Shown here: one piece after another, positions 49,021-59,185 of the stretch | Layout: every line of letters starts with the position of its first letter | Position numbering within the stretch: position 1 is the first letter of the stretch | Assembly (NCBI GenBank): GCA_025617745.1 | Contig: CM046869.1 | Location: 13,225,168-13,289,167, forward strand | Origin: Heliocidaris erythrogramma | Taxonomy: Eukaryota; Echinodermata; Echinoidea; Camarodonta; Echinometridae | Reading direction: 5' to 3' | Length of the DNA: 64,000 nucleotides | Made by a program: the position numbers and the translations under genes | The notes under the pieces: model-generated | The model's input: only the letters and a program-made list of their open reading frames with translations | Told to the model about the DNA's origin: nothing | Database searches by the model: none

Positions 49021-49878
49021 CCTAAGGGGGTAATAATAAACCAAAGAAAGAAACCTCCCTGTCCCCTCGCCTCTCCATCTCCTCTCCACTAGTTGGTTTT
49101 AGAGATATTACCCATATTTCGTAGGCTAATGGCATCAGAAAATTACAGTGTTGTTATTATAGTCTTTCTCTGTGACAACCATATTTCTGTTGGACTGTAT
49201 ATATAATATTTTATTCTCCTCGATAATATATAGCTTTGAATACATTATCTGTATTTTACCTGTCAAATGTCTACAGAAAGTAGAAGAATCCCGTAGTGTT
49301 TCATGTATTTTCATTACGGGGATATATTGTGTCATGTCTCTCTTTCTATACGTCTTGTTCTCGATACATTCCCCTTCTGTATTAATAATGATGATGATGA
49401 TGATGATGATGATAATAATAATAGTAATAATAATAATAATACTCGACAAGGAAAGAGGCTACATCAAGAGAATGTACAAGAGATCTGGCAAGGCAGAGGT
49501 CTATTCCCAGCATCAGAGCAGAGGCTGGCGGACCAGGTACATGTGATACAAAGAAATGAATTATTGACAGAAGTCGAGAGGGAGGAGATCAAACGAAGGG
49601 TGGGCGTACCGGTAGCAGTGACAAGAAAGGGAAGAAGAGCAGAGGGAAGCGACAGCCCCGAAAGAAACAGCACACAAAATACGCCTACTGATAGACTAAA
49701 GGGAGATTGTTGGAGATTTAAAAAAAAAGTGTAACCCCTAGTCTAAAAGCAATACCAAGAGAGAAACTTTTGAAAGAAACTCAAAACGTCAACTCCGTAA
49801 TAAAGTTTCTCTCCTCAGGTAGCATTGAAGATACCAATGACCTTAGCAGGGGTACAAAGGATCAACTATACATCGACA
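49021..49878 (+). repeat. remnant U2 spacer with internal deletion
   Basis: Spacer of left-block type with more private changes than other units (CTTCGTAGG, TTGTTATTATAG, ATTTTATTCTCCTCG insertion near 49209). The microsatellite is at 49381-49440. Fossil RT leader sequence is present, but a deletion joins AATGACCTTA directly to GCAGGGGTAC at about 49846. The spacer stops at CATCGACA (49878), where Keno family 2 begins. Confidence 0.85.
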
Positions 49879-50123
49879 GAAGAGCAGGTGTGGTTTTTGT
49901 GCATAGCGGAGGATTGTACACGTAATCCTATGAAAGCTTCAGGTACCACATGAAAGATCGTCATCAGGACCTTACTCTAGAAAGGTATGCATGTCCTCTT
50001 AAATCATGTACAGTGTCTTGTAATACCCCTAAGGAATGGTTAAATCATCTGTCCAGCAGACATCCTCAATATGTATGTGCTCATAATAGTGACTTTTTCA
50101 ATCGATATTATTTATTAGAATGA
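49879..50123 (+). pseudogene. Keno family 2 ORF1 C-terminal fingers
   Basis: Degenerate finger followed by ERYACPLKSCTVSCNTPKEW-x-NHL-x2-RHP-x11-FF-x3-YLLE and TGA at 50121-50123. It matches the C-terminal C2H2-like pair of the 6394-7689 ORF. The zinc knuckles are lost to truncation. The stop overlaps an ATG (ATGA). Confidence 0.8.
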
Positions 50124-50153
50124 ATTGATTTTGGTGCGCTCCTTTAATTCATC

Positions 50154-53100
50154 ATGCGCCCTCATATTTCATCTTCTTTTAATTTTTCAATTTGTTCAGT
50201 TAATGTTCACGGCTTACGAGATTCACTTAAATGCAGAAATGTCTTAAATTGGTTAAGTATCTTTTCTTTTGATGTTGTATTATTACAAGAAACATATTTA
50301 GGTACAGATGATTTTAAAAATTTTAATTCAGTTTGGAAAGGTCCAATTTTCTTTTCGGCCTCCCGTTCAATCATTCATGTGGAGTTGCAATTGCTTTTTC
50401 TGAAAAACTTCGTTGTACTTTTTCTCAATTTCGGTCTGATTTAGAGGGGCGTATCATTTCTGTATTATGTTCTTTTCCAGATTATTGTTTCCGTATATGT
50501 AATATTTATGCACCGTGTGACCCAAATTTACGTATTTCTTTTTTCAATCAATTACATTTTGCAACACGAGGGAATGTTCCTCTTATTCTTGGGTGCTTTT
50601 AATTGTGTAATGCATGTCAATGATCGACTTTGTGAGACTGCAAATACTACTTGCTTTGTAGGAAAGAATGAATTAATTGATATTATTCAATCTTGCTCAC
50701 TTTTAGGTCCTTGGTTAATAACAAAACCTAATACTTGGTTTCATTCTGGTAAAAAACAAAGTTCTCGATTAGACAGGATTTATGTTGACAAATATTTTTA
50801 AGGTAATAAAATCGTCCGTTATAAACTTTCCTTTTTCAGATCATAAAGTATTAAACTCAGATTTTTCTCATTCCTCAAAAGCAAAATTTGTCAAAATCAT
50901 ATTGGAAATTTAATGTATTATTATGTGAAGATGATAAATTTGTACAAGAATTTATTTTTAAGTATAAAATGTGGCAAACTTTAAAACCAGGTTTTTCTTC
51001 GATTTTAGAGTGGTGGGAAAATGTCAAAATTCGAATCAAAGAATTAAGTATTGTACAAGGGGTAAGACGGGCAAAAGAAAAACGAACCCAAATTCAAAAA
51101 CTTAAAGACAATTATACAAGTCTTGATAAAGAAACAATTTTACAATTACTTGCAGAAGAAGAAAAGGGAGCATTTATTAGGTCCAAAGAAAAATTTCTAG
51201 AAAATGGAGAAAAGCCTGGATATTTCTATAAAAGTGAACGAAAAAATGCAAATAATAAGTTTACTGGAAAAATTCGAAACAAAGATGGACAAATTGTCGA
51301 TGGTGATGATATTTCTGAAGTGTTTTACAATTTATTTAGTGATTTATATGCCGGTGACAACAATTAATGTTGATTTATTATTACAAGATGTTCTTTTGGA
51401 TTCAATTCATTCCAAAATCAGTTCAGATGATTCAGCTTCTTTAGATAGACCCATTGAAAAAGCTGAAATTAAGAATAGTTTGAAATACATGTCAAAAAAC
51501 AAAACACCTGGAATAGACGGATTACCGGTTGAATTTTACAATTTTTTGATATTCTTGGAAACGATTTGCTTTTACCTTATAATGGATTTTTTAGGAAAGA
51601 ATTGCTCACCAAAACTCAAAGAACTGCTGTTATTACTTTACTCCCTAAAAAGACCCATTAGTTTATTAACAGTAGATTACAAAATTATTTCTAAAGTGTT
51701 GCAACTACGATTATCCAATGTTTTAAGTGATATCATCAATGTTCATCAGACATGTTCAGTTCCGGGTAGATCAATTCATTCTAATTTGTGTCTCTTACGA
51801 GATGTAGTAGATTATAGTAAAATCAGAGGGAACCCTTGCGCTCTTATATCTGTTGACCAACATAAGGCCTTTGATAAAGTTAATTGGGGTTTTTTGATGA
51901 AAGTATTAAGCAGATTTAATTTTGGCTCAAAATTTATCAAATGGATAAAGATTTTATATTCAGATATAACAAGTAAAATTTTAGTTAATGGTAAAATGGG
52001 TGATGAAGTCATAATTCGGAGAGGAGTAAGACAGGGTTGTCCGTTGTCGCCCTTATTATATGTGGTATTTATAGAACCTTTGGCGCAATATATTATATCT
52101 AATAGAGGTATTAGACGTTTTTTAATTCCAGGAGGGAGTGGAAAGTCAGTCGAAATTTTACAATATGCAGATGATGCAACTTGTATTTCAACCTCCCAAC
52201 TTGATGTGATTAATTTCTTTAAGGCTTTAGTCATATTTGAAAAAGCTACTGGAACATCTATCAATTTACAAAAGACGAATGGTTTGAAATTAGGTAATTT
52301 TGGGGGACGGAAATTAAGAGCAGATATTGTTTGGTCACAAGATGAAATTAAAATAAATGGAATTTTGGCACTGACAAATCAATTAAACAATTTTGGAAGA
52401 GCTTATGTTATAAAGCCAAAATGAAATTAAAATCTTGGGAAAGTCGTAGTCTTACTATTTATGAGAAAATTGGTATTATCAATACTTGTATATTTCCTAT
52501 CTTTTATTATGCGTCCAAAGTATATGTTCCTAGTTCAAAATTACTCACAAGTATTTTAAGAGCTGTTTTTAGTTTTATTTGGCAAAAGAAGACGAACTTG
52601 TTTCCCGAGATACACTCTATCTCAGTAAGGAAAAAGGGGGTCTTGGGTTGGACAATCTAGATATTAAAATGAAAGCCTTATTCATACGTACTATGTTCCC
52701 ACAACTTAACCAAAATGATGATGTTTCATGTAATTACTTGTTTTTACGCTATTTCATGGCAAGTAAATTACGGTATCAGTTTTCCTTTTTATGGTCTAAG
52801 TTCCACATTGTGATGTTTTGTCTCCCTCCTACGTCCAAGCTCAGGAAATCATTTTGTATTTGGTAATGAAGGGGAAAAAAATTACATGCAGTAAAACAGT
52901 TAAAGATACTGTCAACTTGCTTAAAATTGACTATGTACCAAAAGTGTTAGTCAAAGATCCATCAAAGAAATGGGATTTTATTTGGAAATTTGTTAATCAT
53001 TCGGTTTTTTGTAATCGTTTGAAATCTTTTATGTTGAAAGTCACGAAGCGTTATATACACGCGAAAAACTAGCGAAATGGTGTATGAGTGATGGCAAATG

Positions 53101-53531
53101 CCCTTTTTGTTTAAAATTAGAAAGCATTGACCATGTTTTCAGGGAATGTAAATCCATTCAGAAAATTATTTGTTGGTTATCCGAAGTCACAAATGAAATG
53201 CTAGGTAGGCATGTTTTATTTGACAAGGATATTCTTTTTTTATGGACCATCAACCAATATAAGTGCATCTGTGTGGGCACGAGTTTGGTTTTTGTATGTG
53301 GTTACACGCAAAGCAGTGTGGTATTGAAGATGTTTATTTATTTTTGAGAAAGATTTTGTCTCTGAAGATACTTTGTTACTTAAAGTCAAAGATGAAATTC
53401 GTTTACGTTTGGTTGTAGACCTGAAAAGATGGTCTAGACAAAAATTTGACAAAGTATGGATAAACGGGAAAAGTTTTATTTCGGTTGTAGGGGAAGATAT
53501 TCAGCTGAAATTACCGGGTTTGAAAAATTAA
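50154..53531 (+). pseudogene. Keno family 2 ORF2 (endonuclease/RT), multiple frameshifts
   Basis: Endonuclease pieces: CSVNVHGLRDSLKCRNVL and LLQETYLG (50190-50310), CGVAIAFSEKL, then a frameshift at the catalytic GGDFN (50590-50605), and SRLDRIYVD (about 50764-50790) before a stop at 50801. RT pieces: NKTPGIDGLPVEFY (about 51500-51540), frameshift at a T6 run (51542-51547), RPISLLTVDYK, QTCSVPGRS, ALISVDQHKAFDKVNW, RRGVRQGCPLSPLLY and YADD near 52164-52175. Shifts also occur near 52380-52420, 52600, 52800 and 53070. The finger CPFCLKLESIDHVFREC is at about 53099-53150. No functional protein is possible. Confidence 0.88.
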
Positions 53532-53715
53532 TGAGCAAAGTTCCTTTTGGTGTCTGTAATTAATTTAGTTTTATAACTAGATACAGTATTTTCCTTTTTA
53601 TATGAGTGACTTGTCAAAATTTTGTACATATGTTCTTTTATTTATATAATGTCATTGTAAATATTGTATATATTGAGAATATGTGTGAAAAGTATATCAA
53701 TAAAATTGAAAGAAA

Positions 53716-53869
53716 AGTATCTGTTCTTTTCAGCTTAATATCTGAAACGCGACTCACTGAGTCGCTTGTATATTAAACTGGTTTTTTAACCTAGGCCATG
53801 GAATAGGGGCTTGCTCCATCCTGGCCACGGGTTGGCCCGGCATTGCAGTACCTCCGGGATCGGCCCACC
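53716..53869 (+). ncRNA. decayed U2 snRNA 3' part (nt 35-188)
   Basis: Matches U2 nt 35-188 but with substitutions: CTCACTGAG breaks the stem IIb hairpin, the Sm region reads GGTTTTTTAACC, and GGCATTGC replaces GGTATTGC. It has no 5' end or promoter. The spacer behind it is also diverged, so this remnant has escaped array homogenisation. Confidence 0.93.
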
Positions 53870-54419
53870 CCTTAGGGGGTTAAAATAAACCACAGAAAAT
53901 AACTTCCCCTTCTCCTCTCCTCCATTGCACATATCCCCCCGAAGCTCCACGAGCTGGTTCTGATGACTTTACCCATATTTCGCAGGTTCATGCAACTGGA
54001 AATTACAGACTTTATTAGTCTTTCTCTGTATTTCTGTTGTATGTATGAAATTTTATTTTCCTCGATATAGTCCGGGTTCACCGAGTATAATATAGTTGAT
54101 TTCAAGTAATTTGTTATATACATGCGTGATAACCTGATGAGTGCAGGTCGTAAAGCTTCGTTATCATGTCTCTTTTTCGTGCCATATTAAAATAGTATTT
54201 GTGCGTTTGATAGTTTTTAAAGAAGTTTACCTGTCAAAATGTCTAGAGAAAGTACATGAAGCATAACTTTATTTATATACTATACAAATAAAGTTATGGT
54301 TCATGTACTTTCATTACGGGGATATATTGCTATTTCTCTCTTTCTCCTCGAGTCGATATAACATTCCCCTTTCTATATTAACAATAATGATGATGATGAT
54401 ACTACTAATAATAATAATA
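53870..54419 (+). repeat. diverged U2 spacer remnant
   Basis: Recognisable but strongly changed unit spacer: TCTCCTCTCC, GCATGGAACT-like and TATTTCGCAGG stretches, TTCATTACGGGGATATATTG at about 54310, and a short GAT/AAT run at 54386-54418. It contains an extra segment of about 100 bp (54070-54180) with the short hairpin at 54127-54166. Confidence 0.75.
54127..54166. repeat. short hairpin TGATAAC...GTTATCA
   Basis: A 7-bp stem encloses CTGATGAGTGCAGGTCGTAA and AGCTTC. The same hairpin recurs at 60038-60080, and its inner part recurs in the arms of the inverted repeat at 59186-59605, so it marks a dispersed element family. Confidence 0.7.
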
Positions 54420-54436
54420 GCCTTTTGGCTAAGATC
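54420..54436 (+). ncRNA. U2 snRNA stub (nt 12-28)
   Basis: GCCTTTTGGCTAAGATC, identical to U2 nt 12-28. It sits between the microsatellite and the next Utopia-like fragment and marks that fragment as a further U2-site insertion. Confidence 0.8.
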
Positions 54437-54960
54437 TGGCCATGATCTGGAAACCCTGCCCAATATCATCAATAACTGCACGCCCAACATGGTCCCAATC
54501 CGACGACGACATAACCTCATCCAGGATCGGGTGAAGAAGTATATCCGGCATGGTGAGGTCTACATTGACCAGCATGTTCCTTAAGACCTAAACCATCGAG
54601 AACGGCCCAACATCACAGTCATCGAAGGCAACAAGATTATCACATATGGTTGATGTCGCTGTCCCATTCGACAACGGTCGTGAGGCGTATTCTTCGGCTG
54701 CAAGATCGAAGGAAGAAAAGTATTAAGCCTAACGTCAAGCTCTCTCCGATGCCGGCAAGGAGGTTGAGGTCTGTGGGTTAGTCATCGGCTCCCTAGGAAC
54801 ATGGCATCAGGGAAAGGAAGAGGTTCTGAACAGACTCGGTGTCACCCAACGCTACCGATCTTTGATGCGCAAACTCTGCTGTGTGGATGCCATCCGAGGT
54901 TCAAGAGACATCTACATGTACATAGAACATATGTCCGCACATCGCCAGTACACTGATTAA
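54437..54960 (+). pseudogene. Utopia-like endonuclease C-terminus, decayed
   Basis: HDLETLPNIINNCTPNMVPIRRRHNLIQD runs at 54443-54530 (an open frame to 54584). Frame changes then hide RERPNITVIEGNK, VDVAVPFDN and SLGTW; the end reads IRGSRDIYMYIEH and HRQY. It parallels 47630-48135 region by region. Stops and shifts (54583, about 54645, about 54725) make it a pseudogene. Confidence 0.8.
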
Positions 54961-55592
54961 TTTAGATTTATGATATACTTTATTCTAATTTCAGATTTCA
55001 GATTTAGATTTTATTTCATTACACTTTCATTTTTCAAAGTACATGTATATAACAATATGTATTATGCAATCAACAATATTGACAACACAACTTAGTGCAG
55101 AAACGTTTTTGATCATTACAAGCAAAATAATGTGCATTAAAGTTTGAGTTGTAAGAAAAAAAGGTAACAGTAATGAAGACTACATTAGATTAATTTCATG
55201 AAAATGATAATGAAAACAGAGACCAGCATGGAAGCATAGCTTGTAGAAGCGCTGGTCCCTGGCAAAAGATAAATCATGAATACAGTACAATTCATAGATG
55301 AACGACATTATGATCAATTTAGATTTATGATATATACTTTACTCTCATTCACGGATAAACTATATTATTTTTAAGCTATATAAGATATATATGCATGCAT
55401 GTATTCTATGTTTATAACTATGATCTGTGATTAATCCCTTATTATGGATAAATTACCAGTTATAAAACATTTTACCTACGAAGCAAAAACACATTCTCCT
55501 ACAATATCATCTCGATGTACCTCAGTAATAATTATACTCTTTAATTATTGTTAACATGAATTACGATGGTAAAAACCTTTATTTATAATAAA
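54437..55592 (+). mobile_element. Utopia-like retrotransposon, 3' fragment (second copy)
   Basis: Coding remnant 54437-54960, then 630 bp of AT-rich 3' UTR without genes. It ends ...TTTATAATAAA directly before U2 nt 38 (ATCTGTTC, 55593), the same 3' junction as the element at 47441-48869. The 3' UTRs of the two copies show little resemblance, so they are different subfamilies. Confidence 0.75.
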
Positions 55593-55612
55593 ATCTGTTC
55601 GTTTCAGCTTAA
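55593..55612 (+). ncRNA. U2 snRNA stub (nt 38-57) between two Utopia-like elements
   Basis: ATCTGTTCGTTTCAGCTTAA equals U2 nt 38-57 with one change (T to G). The upstream element ends and the downstream element begins here, as expected if two insertions used the same site and the duplicated target remained between them. Confidence 0.8.
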
Positions 55613-55623
55613 GTGATACTACC

Positions 55624-56690
55624 ATGTCTCAGTCCAGTCGGTCCGGTGGAAGCGGTCAGCTAGGTCCATCTTCGGATGGTCCGACATTCACTTGCGACAT
55701 CTGTGGCAAAGTTTTACGAACCCAACCCGGTCTTCACCGAAATCTGGCTAGGATGCACCGAACCTCTGCTGCTGCTGCTGTTGATGGAAACAACGCTGAC
55801 GAGGAGAGGGAAGTAACCGAGCTCTTCAACCACCCCACTGCCTGAGAGATGGAAGTGCTCGATCTGTAGCGAACTCTTCTTCAACCTTCAGACCCTGAAG
55901 CGTCACCAGGAACGCACTCACCAATCCATGACATTCGCCTACGTCTTCAGTTGCTCCGTCTGCCAAGCGGAGTTCGACTCTGGTAGGAAGGCGGCTTACC
56001 ACTACCAATCCCACAAGCGCCAAGGACGCACCGAGACAAAGGGAGGTGGTCCGCACAGGTTACCTTCAAACCTGCCTGGGCATCATCAGCCACCCACTGC
56101 TACCGGCCAACCCCAAGATCCATCGTCATCTGCTATCCATGACCAATCCTGCATGTGGAGAGGAGGCACCGAGCCCGAGGGAAACGGCCCACACAGGTGA
56201 CATTCAAACCTGCCAGGGCATCATCAGCCACCCACTACCACCAGCCAACCCCAATCTCCACCATCAACGGCCATCCATTAACAACCCCACGTGCGGAGAG
56301 GAGGCACCGAGCCTGAGGGAGAAAGCCCACACAGGTTACCTCTCAACCTGTCAGGGCATCATCAGCCAACCACGCCATCCACCCCGCCAGCTTCTCCGGC
56401 CTCACTGATCGACGTCACCATGATTACCCAACAGACTTCCTTTCATCTGACTCCCCGTTCCCCCGTTCCACCTGAGGTTGTTCCTGAACTGAAGCATTAA
56501 CTGTAACGGACGAACCTAGTAATCCTAAATACTGGGTGGAGGTGATTAGTCGTACAGCAGACTGGCTGGAATTCGAGGTGATCTGCCAGGAGTTCACCCG
56601 CTACGCTGTAGAGGCATCCCGCCCGCCAACCTATTGGTTTGCACGTTATAACCGATGTGCTGTCACTTATACCAAAGATCTAATATAAGG
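55624..56690 (+). pseudogene. Utopia-like N-terminal zinc-finger protein, frameshifted
   Basis: N-terminal fingers of RLE-type LINEs help recognise the target DNA. Finger 1, CDICGKVLRTQPGLHRN with H at the end, has Asn at the first His position. A frame change near 55835-55850 follows. Fingers 2 (KCSICSELFFNLQTLKRHQERTH) and 3 (CSVCQAEFDSGRKAAYHYQSH) are perfect C2H2, C-x2-C-x12-H-x3/4-H. A Pro/His-rich stretch made of 46-residue repeats comes next, with stops at 56198-56200 and near 56278. The tail VEVISRTADWLEFEV...QEFTRYAVEASRPP continues to TAA near 56686. An unrelated zinc-finger gene is possible, but the U2 junction upstream argues for a retroelement. Confidence 0.65.
56054..56400 (+). 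repeat. 138-bp in-frame tandem repeat
   Basis: Two and a half copies start at CACAGG 56054, 56192 and 56330. The period is a multiple of three (46 codons), and the repeats share GGCATCATCAGCCACCCAC and GGAGAGGAGGCACCGAGCC. They encode Pro/His/Gly-rich segments (for example LPGHHQPPT). Confidence 0.9.
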
Positions 56691-56950
56691 GAAGATAGGA
56701 CACTATCCCGAATTTGTATAGGGTATTATCGAGATCGATGGGTACGATGTAACGGCCAGGGGAAGGGCGCCCAATAGCGTTGATCGTGTACAAACCATTT
56801 AGGAGAAATGACCCAGGGGGTGAAATACTACTGTAACAGGAAGGAAAGAAACCAGGCGTCTCTTATGAATTCAGAAGAGGGAAAGTGCTGGGAAATTAAG
56901 GAGGAGGATGTTCCATGTCCGTGCCCATTTTCTTAAGGGGCAGACTTGAT
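56691..56950. other. no gene seen; possible retroelement remnant
   Basis: About 260 bp between the Utopia-like fragment and the 170-bp repeat. Short readable pieces (GEGRPIALIVYKP, KKPGVSYEFRRGK) may be further decayed element coding sequence, but I cannot assign them. Confidence 0.3.
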
Positions 56951-57392
56951 CTACTTACCCCAAAATCTAATCAGTTCATTTTTCTATGGGGATACATACT
57001 GGTACCAAGTTTGAAGTTCTCACCTCAAACAGTTCTTGAGATATCGCGGTAACGGTGCTAAAAACCAAGAATTTCATGTAATTTCATGTAAATTGACCTC
57101 TGTGACCTCTGACCTTTGATCTCCTTACCCCAAAATCTAATCAGTTCATCTTCGTATAGGGAAACATACTAGTACCAAGTTTGAAGTTCTTACATCAAAC
57201 AGTTCTTGAGATATCGCGGTAACGGTGCTAAAAACCAAGAATTTCATGTAATTTCATGTAAATTGACCTCTGTGACCTCTGACCTTTGACCTACTTACCC
57301 CAAAATCTAATCAGTTCATCTTCGTATGGGGATACATACTAGTACCAAGTTTGAGGTTCCTACCTCAAATGATTCTTCAGATATCGCGGTAA
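56951..57392. repeat. 170-bp tandem repeat (2.6 copies)
   Basis: Units start at 56951, 57121 and 57291 with CT(A/C)CTTACCCCAAAATC. Each contains GATATCGCGGTAACGGTGC and GACCTCTGTGACCTCTGACC. The third is cut at GGTAACTAGAAG. It looks like the end of a dispersed repeat rather than a satellite. Confidence 0.9.
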
Positions 57393-57399
57393 CTAGAAG

Positions 57400-57476
57400 T
57401 GGGACGGACGGACGGACGCACGCACGGACGGACGAACATAATGCCTCCGGCACCCACCTTCGGTGGGCGGAGGCAT
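57400..57476. repeat. GGAC/GCAC microsatellite and TTCG-capped hairpin
   Basis: (GGAC)n run at 57401-57434, then a near-perfect palindrome at 57441-57476: ATGCCTCCGGCACCCACC, TTCG loop, GGTGGGCGGAGGCAT. It probably forms the terminus of the same dispersed element as the 170-bp repeat. Confidence 0.8.
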
Positions 57477-59185
57477 AAAAAAGACCAAGGGGCAGACTTG
57501 AAAGGAGCAAATATTCTATGATTAGCGGTCCTTATGAATAGCGAGCGGCCCCCCAAATTCCAGACCTGCTCTTTTAACCTAGAGTCATGAATCATTAATA
57601 ACATTGAATAGTAAAAGGTTGGCAGAAATGACAAGTGCCATGCACAATGGTATTATCGTTTTCTGAATTTTATTACTGATACACACAGATTTTGTGGCCT
57701 TCATTTTCCAAAAACCTGAAAATCTAATTAAATATTCAGAGCATCTATCTAAGAGCTTTAGTCACAGAAATTTCACAGAAATTATCCCAGATAAATTTGA
57801 TATCCTTTAACTGAACAATGTAAAAGTCTCATTCTGTCATAACCGGAGTTATTAATGATCAAAAGTGTTCACTTTTTAAACAACTAGTAGATGCAACCAA
57901 TTTTATGCATTTGATATCAAAGAAACCCAATAAAACTATATAGGGTAGGCCTACCACACAATGCACAGATTTCATTCAATTTTATAGAAACAATGTACTA
58001 ACATCTTAATTTGAACTTCATTTTAGTGACAAATTTTGACAAAAATCAAAAGGTCACAATTATTGGCAATTCTCAAAGCAGTTTCATGGCAATTTCAAGG
58101 CAATTGACAATGTTATATAGCATTCAACATGAATGTTTCCTGAGCGCATAATTATACACATCTATGTTCCATAGTAATTCAATGAAAGATTGACTACTGA
58201 TAAAGTGCCATAACTTGATAACAGATCATGTAGATGGTGAAACGGTGTTGAAACGACCCCCCCCCCCCCCGAAAAAAGGCTAATAACATCAATACAATTA
58301 ACTAGACAAAAAAGTATAAATTTAGTGAAACTGATATGAGTCCCTTGATGACCATTAATTCTGTAAGATTTCAACACAATTGATAGAAATTCGTGACATT
58401 CCTTATATACTGTATACAGTATATATATATATATAGTTTGGATTTCATAGTGCACATTCTGTGGTCACAACAATCTTTTGTTTTAGGGTTGTTTTTTTTT
58501 CCGAAACTCACTGTACAGTAAAGGGATCTAGTTCAATTAAAATAAAATGTGGCTTAATTACAATAAGTGCAAGACTATTTTTGTTTCTGAGAAATCTAAT
58601 AACAGCCCAATTATGGCCATACAAACATCATAACCTCTTTTGGTAGAGAATGTAGAAAAACAGTGATGTCAGTGATGCTATTACACACGTCAGATAAGAA
58701 TTACAAAACCAAACAATATAAGATAGTCATACAAACATCCTACGTAAACTCATTGGTATAAAATGCGGAAAGAATTGATGTCAATGATGTTATTTCACAT
58801 GAAAACAATAAGAATCATAAAACCACAAAATATAAGATAGTCATACAGACATACATAAGTAATTGGTCAAATCATGGCATATGACTACACATTACTAAAT
58901 TACTTTATAATTATCATGAATTCATTTATACATGTATATATTTTGAAATTTAATTTTTGGTTCTATCTAAATATAATAAAAAACATATTTCAGATATAAA
59001 CAAAACAAATATCAGGTACGACCAATGAATTAGAAAGTTCCTACTGATGGCAGCTTATTTCAGCTATAATATATTTTCGTCATTTTTACGAACTGACGAA
59101 TACGCGCACGTGCGCAAATACGTGCTGTTGAGAAAATGGTTTTATGAACCATCGAATCGTGTTTGAATTGCCAGTGCTTCCTTAT
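57477..59185. other. AT-rich intergenic DNA, no gene seen
   Basis: No coding or RNA gene recognised. It contains a C-run (58256-58270), a short TA run (58423-58435), and two imperfect copies of a segment with ATAAGATAGTCATACA (about 58718-58735 and 58829-58848). Confidence 0.6.

Larger units (their letters stand above)
49879..53715 (+). mobile_element. Keno-like retrotransposon, second diverged family, decayed
   Basis: Same order as 6394-11727 but clearly diverged in sequence: the tail of ORF1, then ORF2 endonuclease, RT and C-terminal finger, a short 3' UTR (53532-53715) and the identical terminus AATAAAATTGAAAGAAA before U2 nt 35. It is 5'-truncated in ORF1 and joined to U2 spacer rather than to U2 nt 32, so its integration or a later deletion removed the upstream spacer and U2 nt 1-34. 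Many single-base indels. Confidence 0.88.
55613..56690 (+). mobile_element. Utopia-like retrotransposon, 5' part (third copy)
   Basis: Begins right after the U2 stub with a 5' UTR of only 11 bases before ATG 55624. It encodes the N-terminal zinc-finger region and a Pro/His-rich repeat, then breaks off before any RT motif. The right boundary is uncertain: the frame ...QEFTRYAVEASRPP is readable to about 56690 and nothing element-like is evident beyond. Confidence 0.65.

Noticed and set aside
54127..54166. Hammerhead ribozyme, because of CTGATGAG in a stem-enclosed loop
   Set aside because: I found no stem II hairpin followed by GAAA in the right place on either strand, so the catalytic core is incomplete in all three copies.
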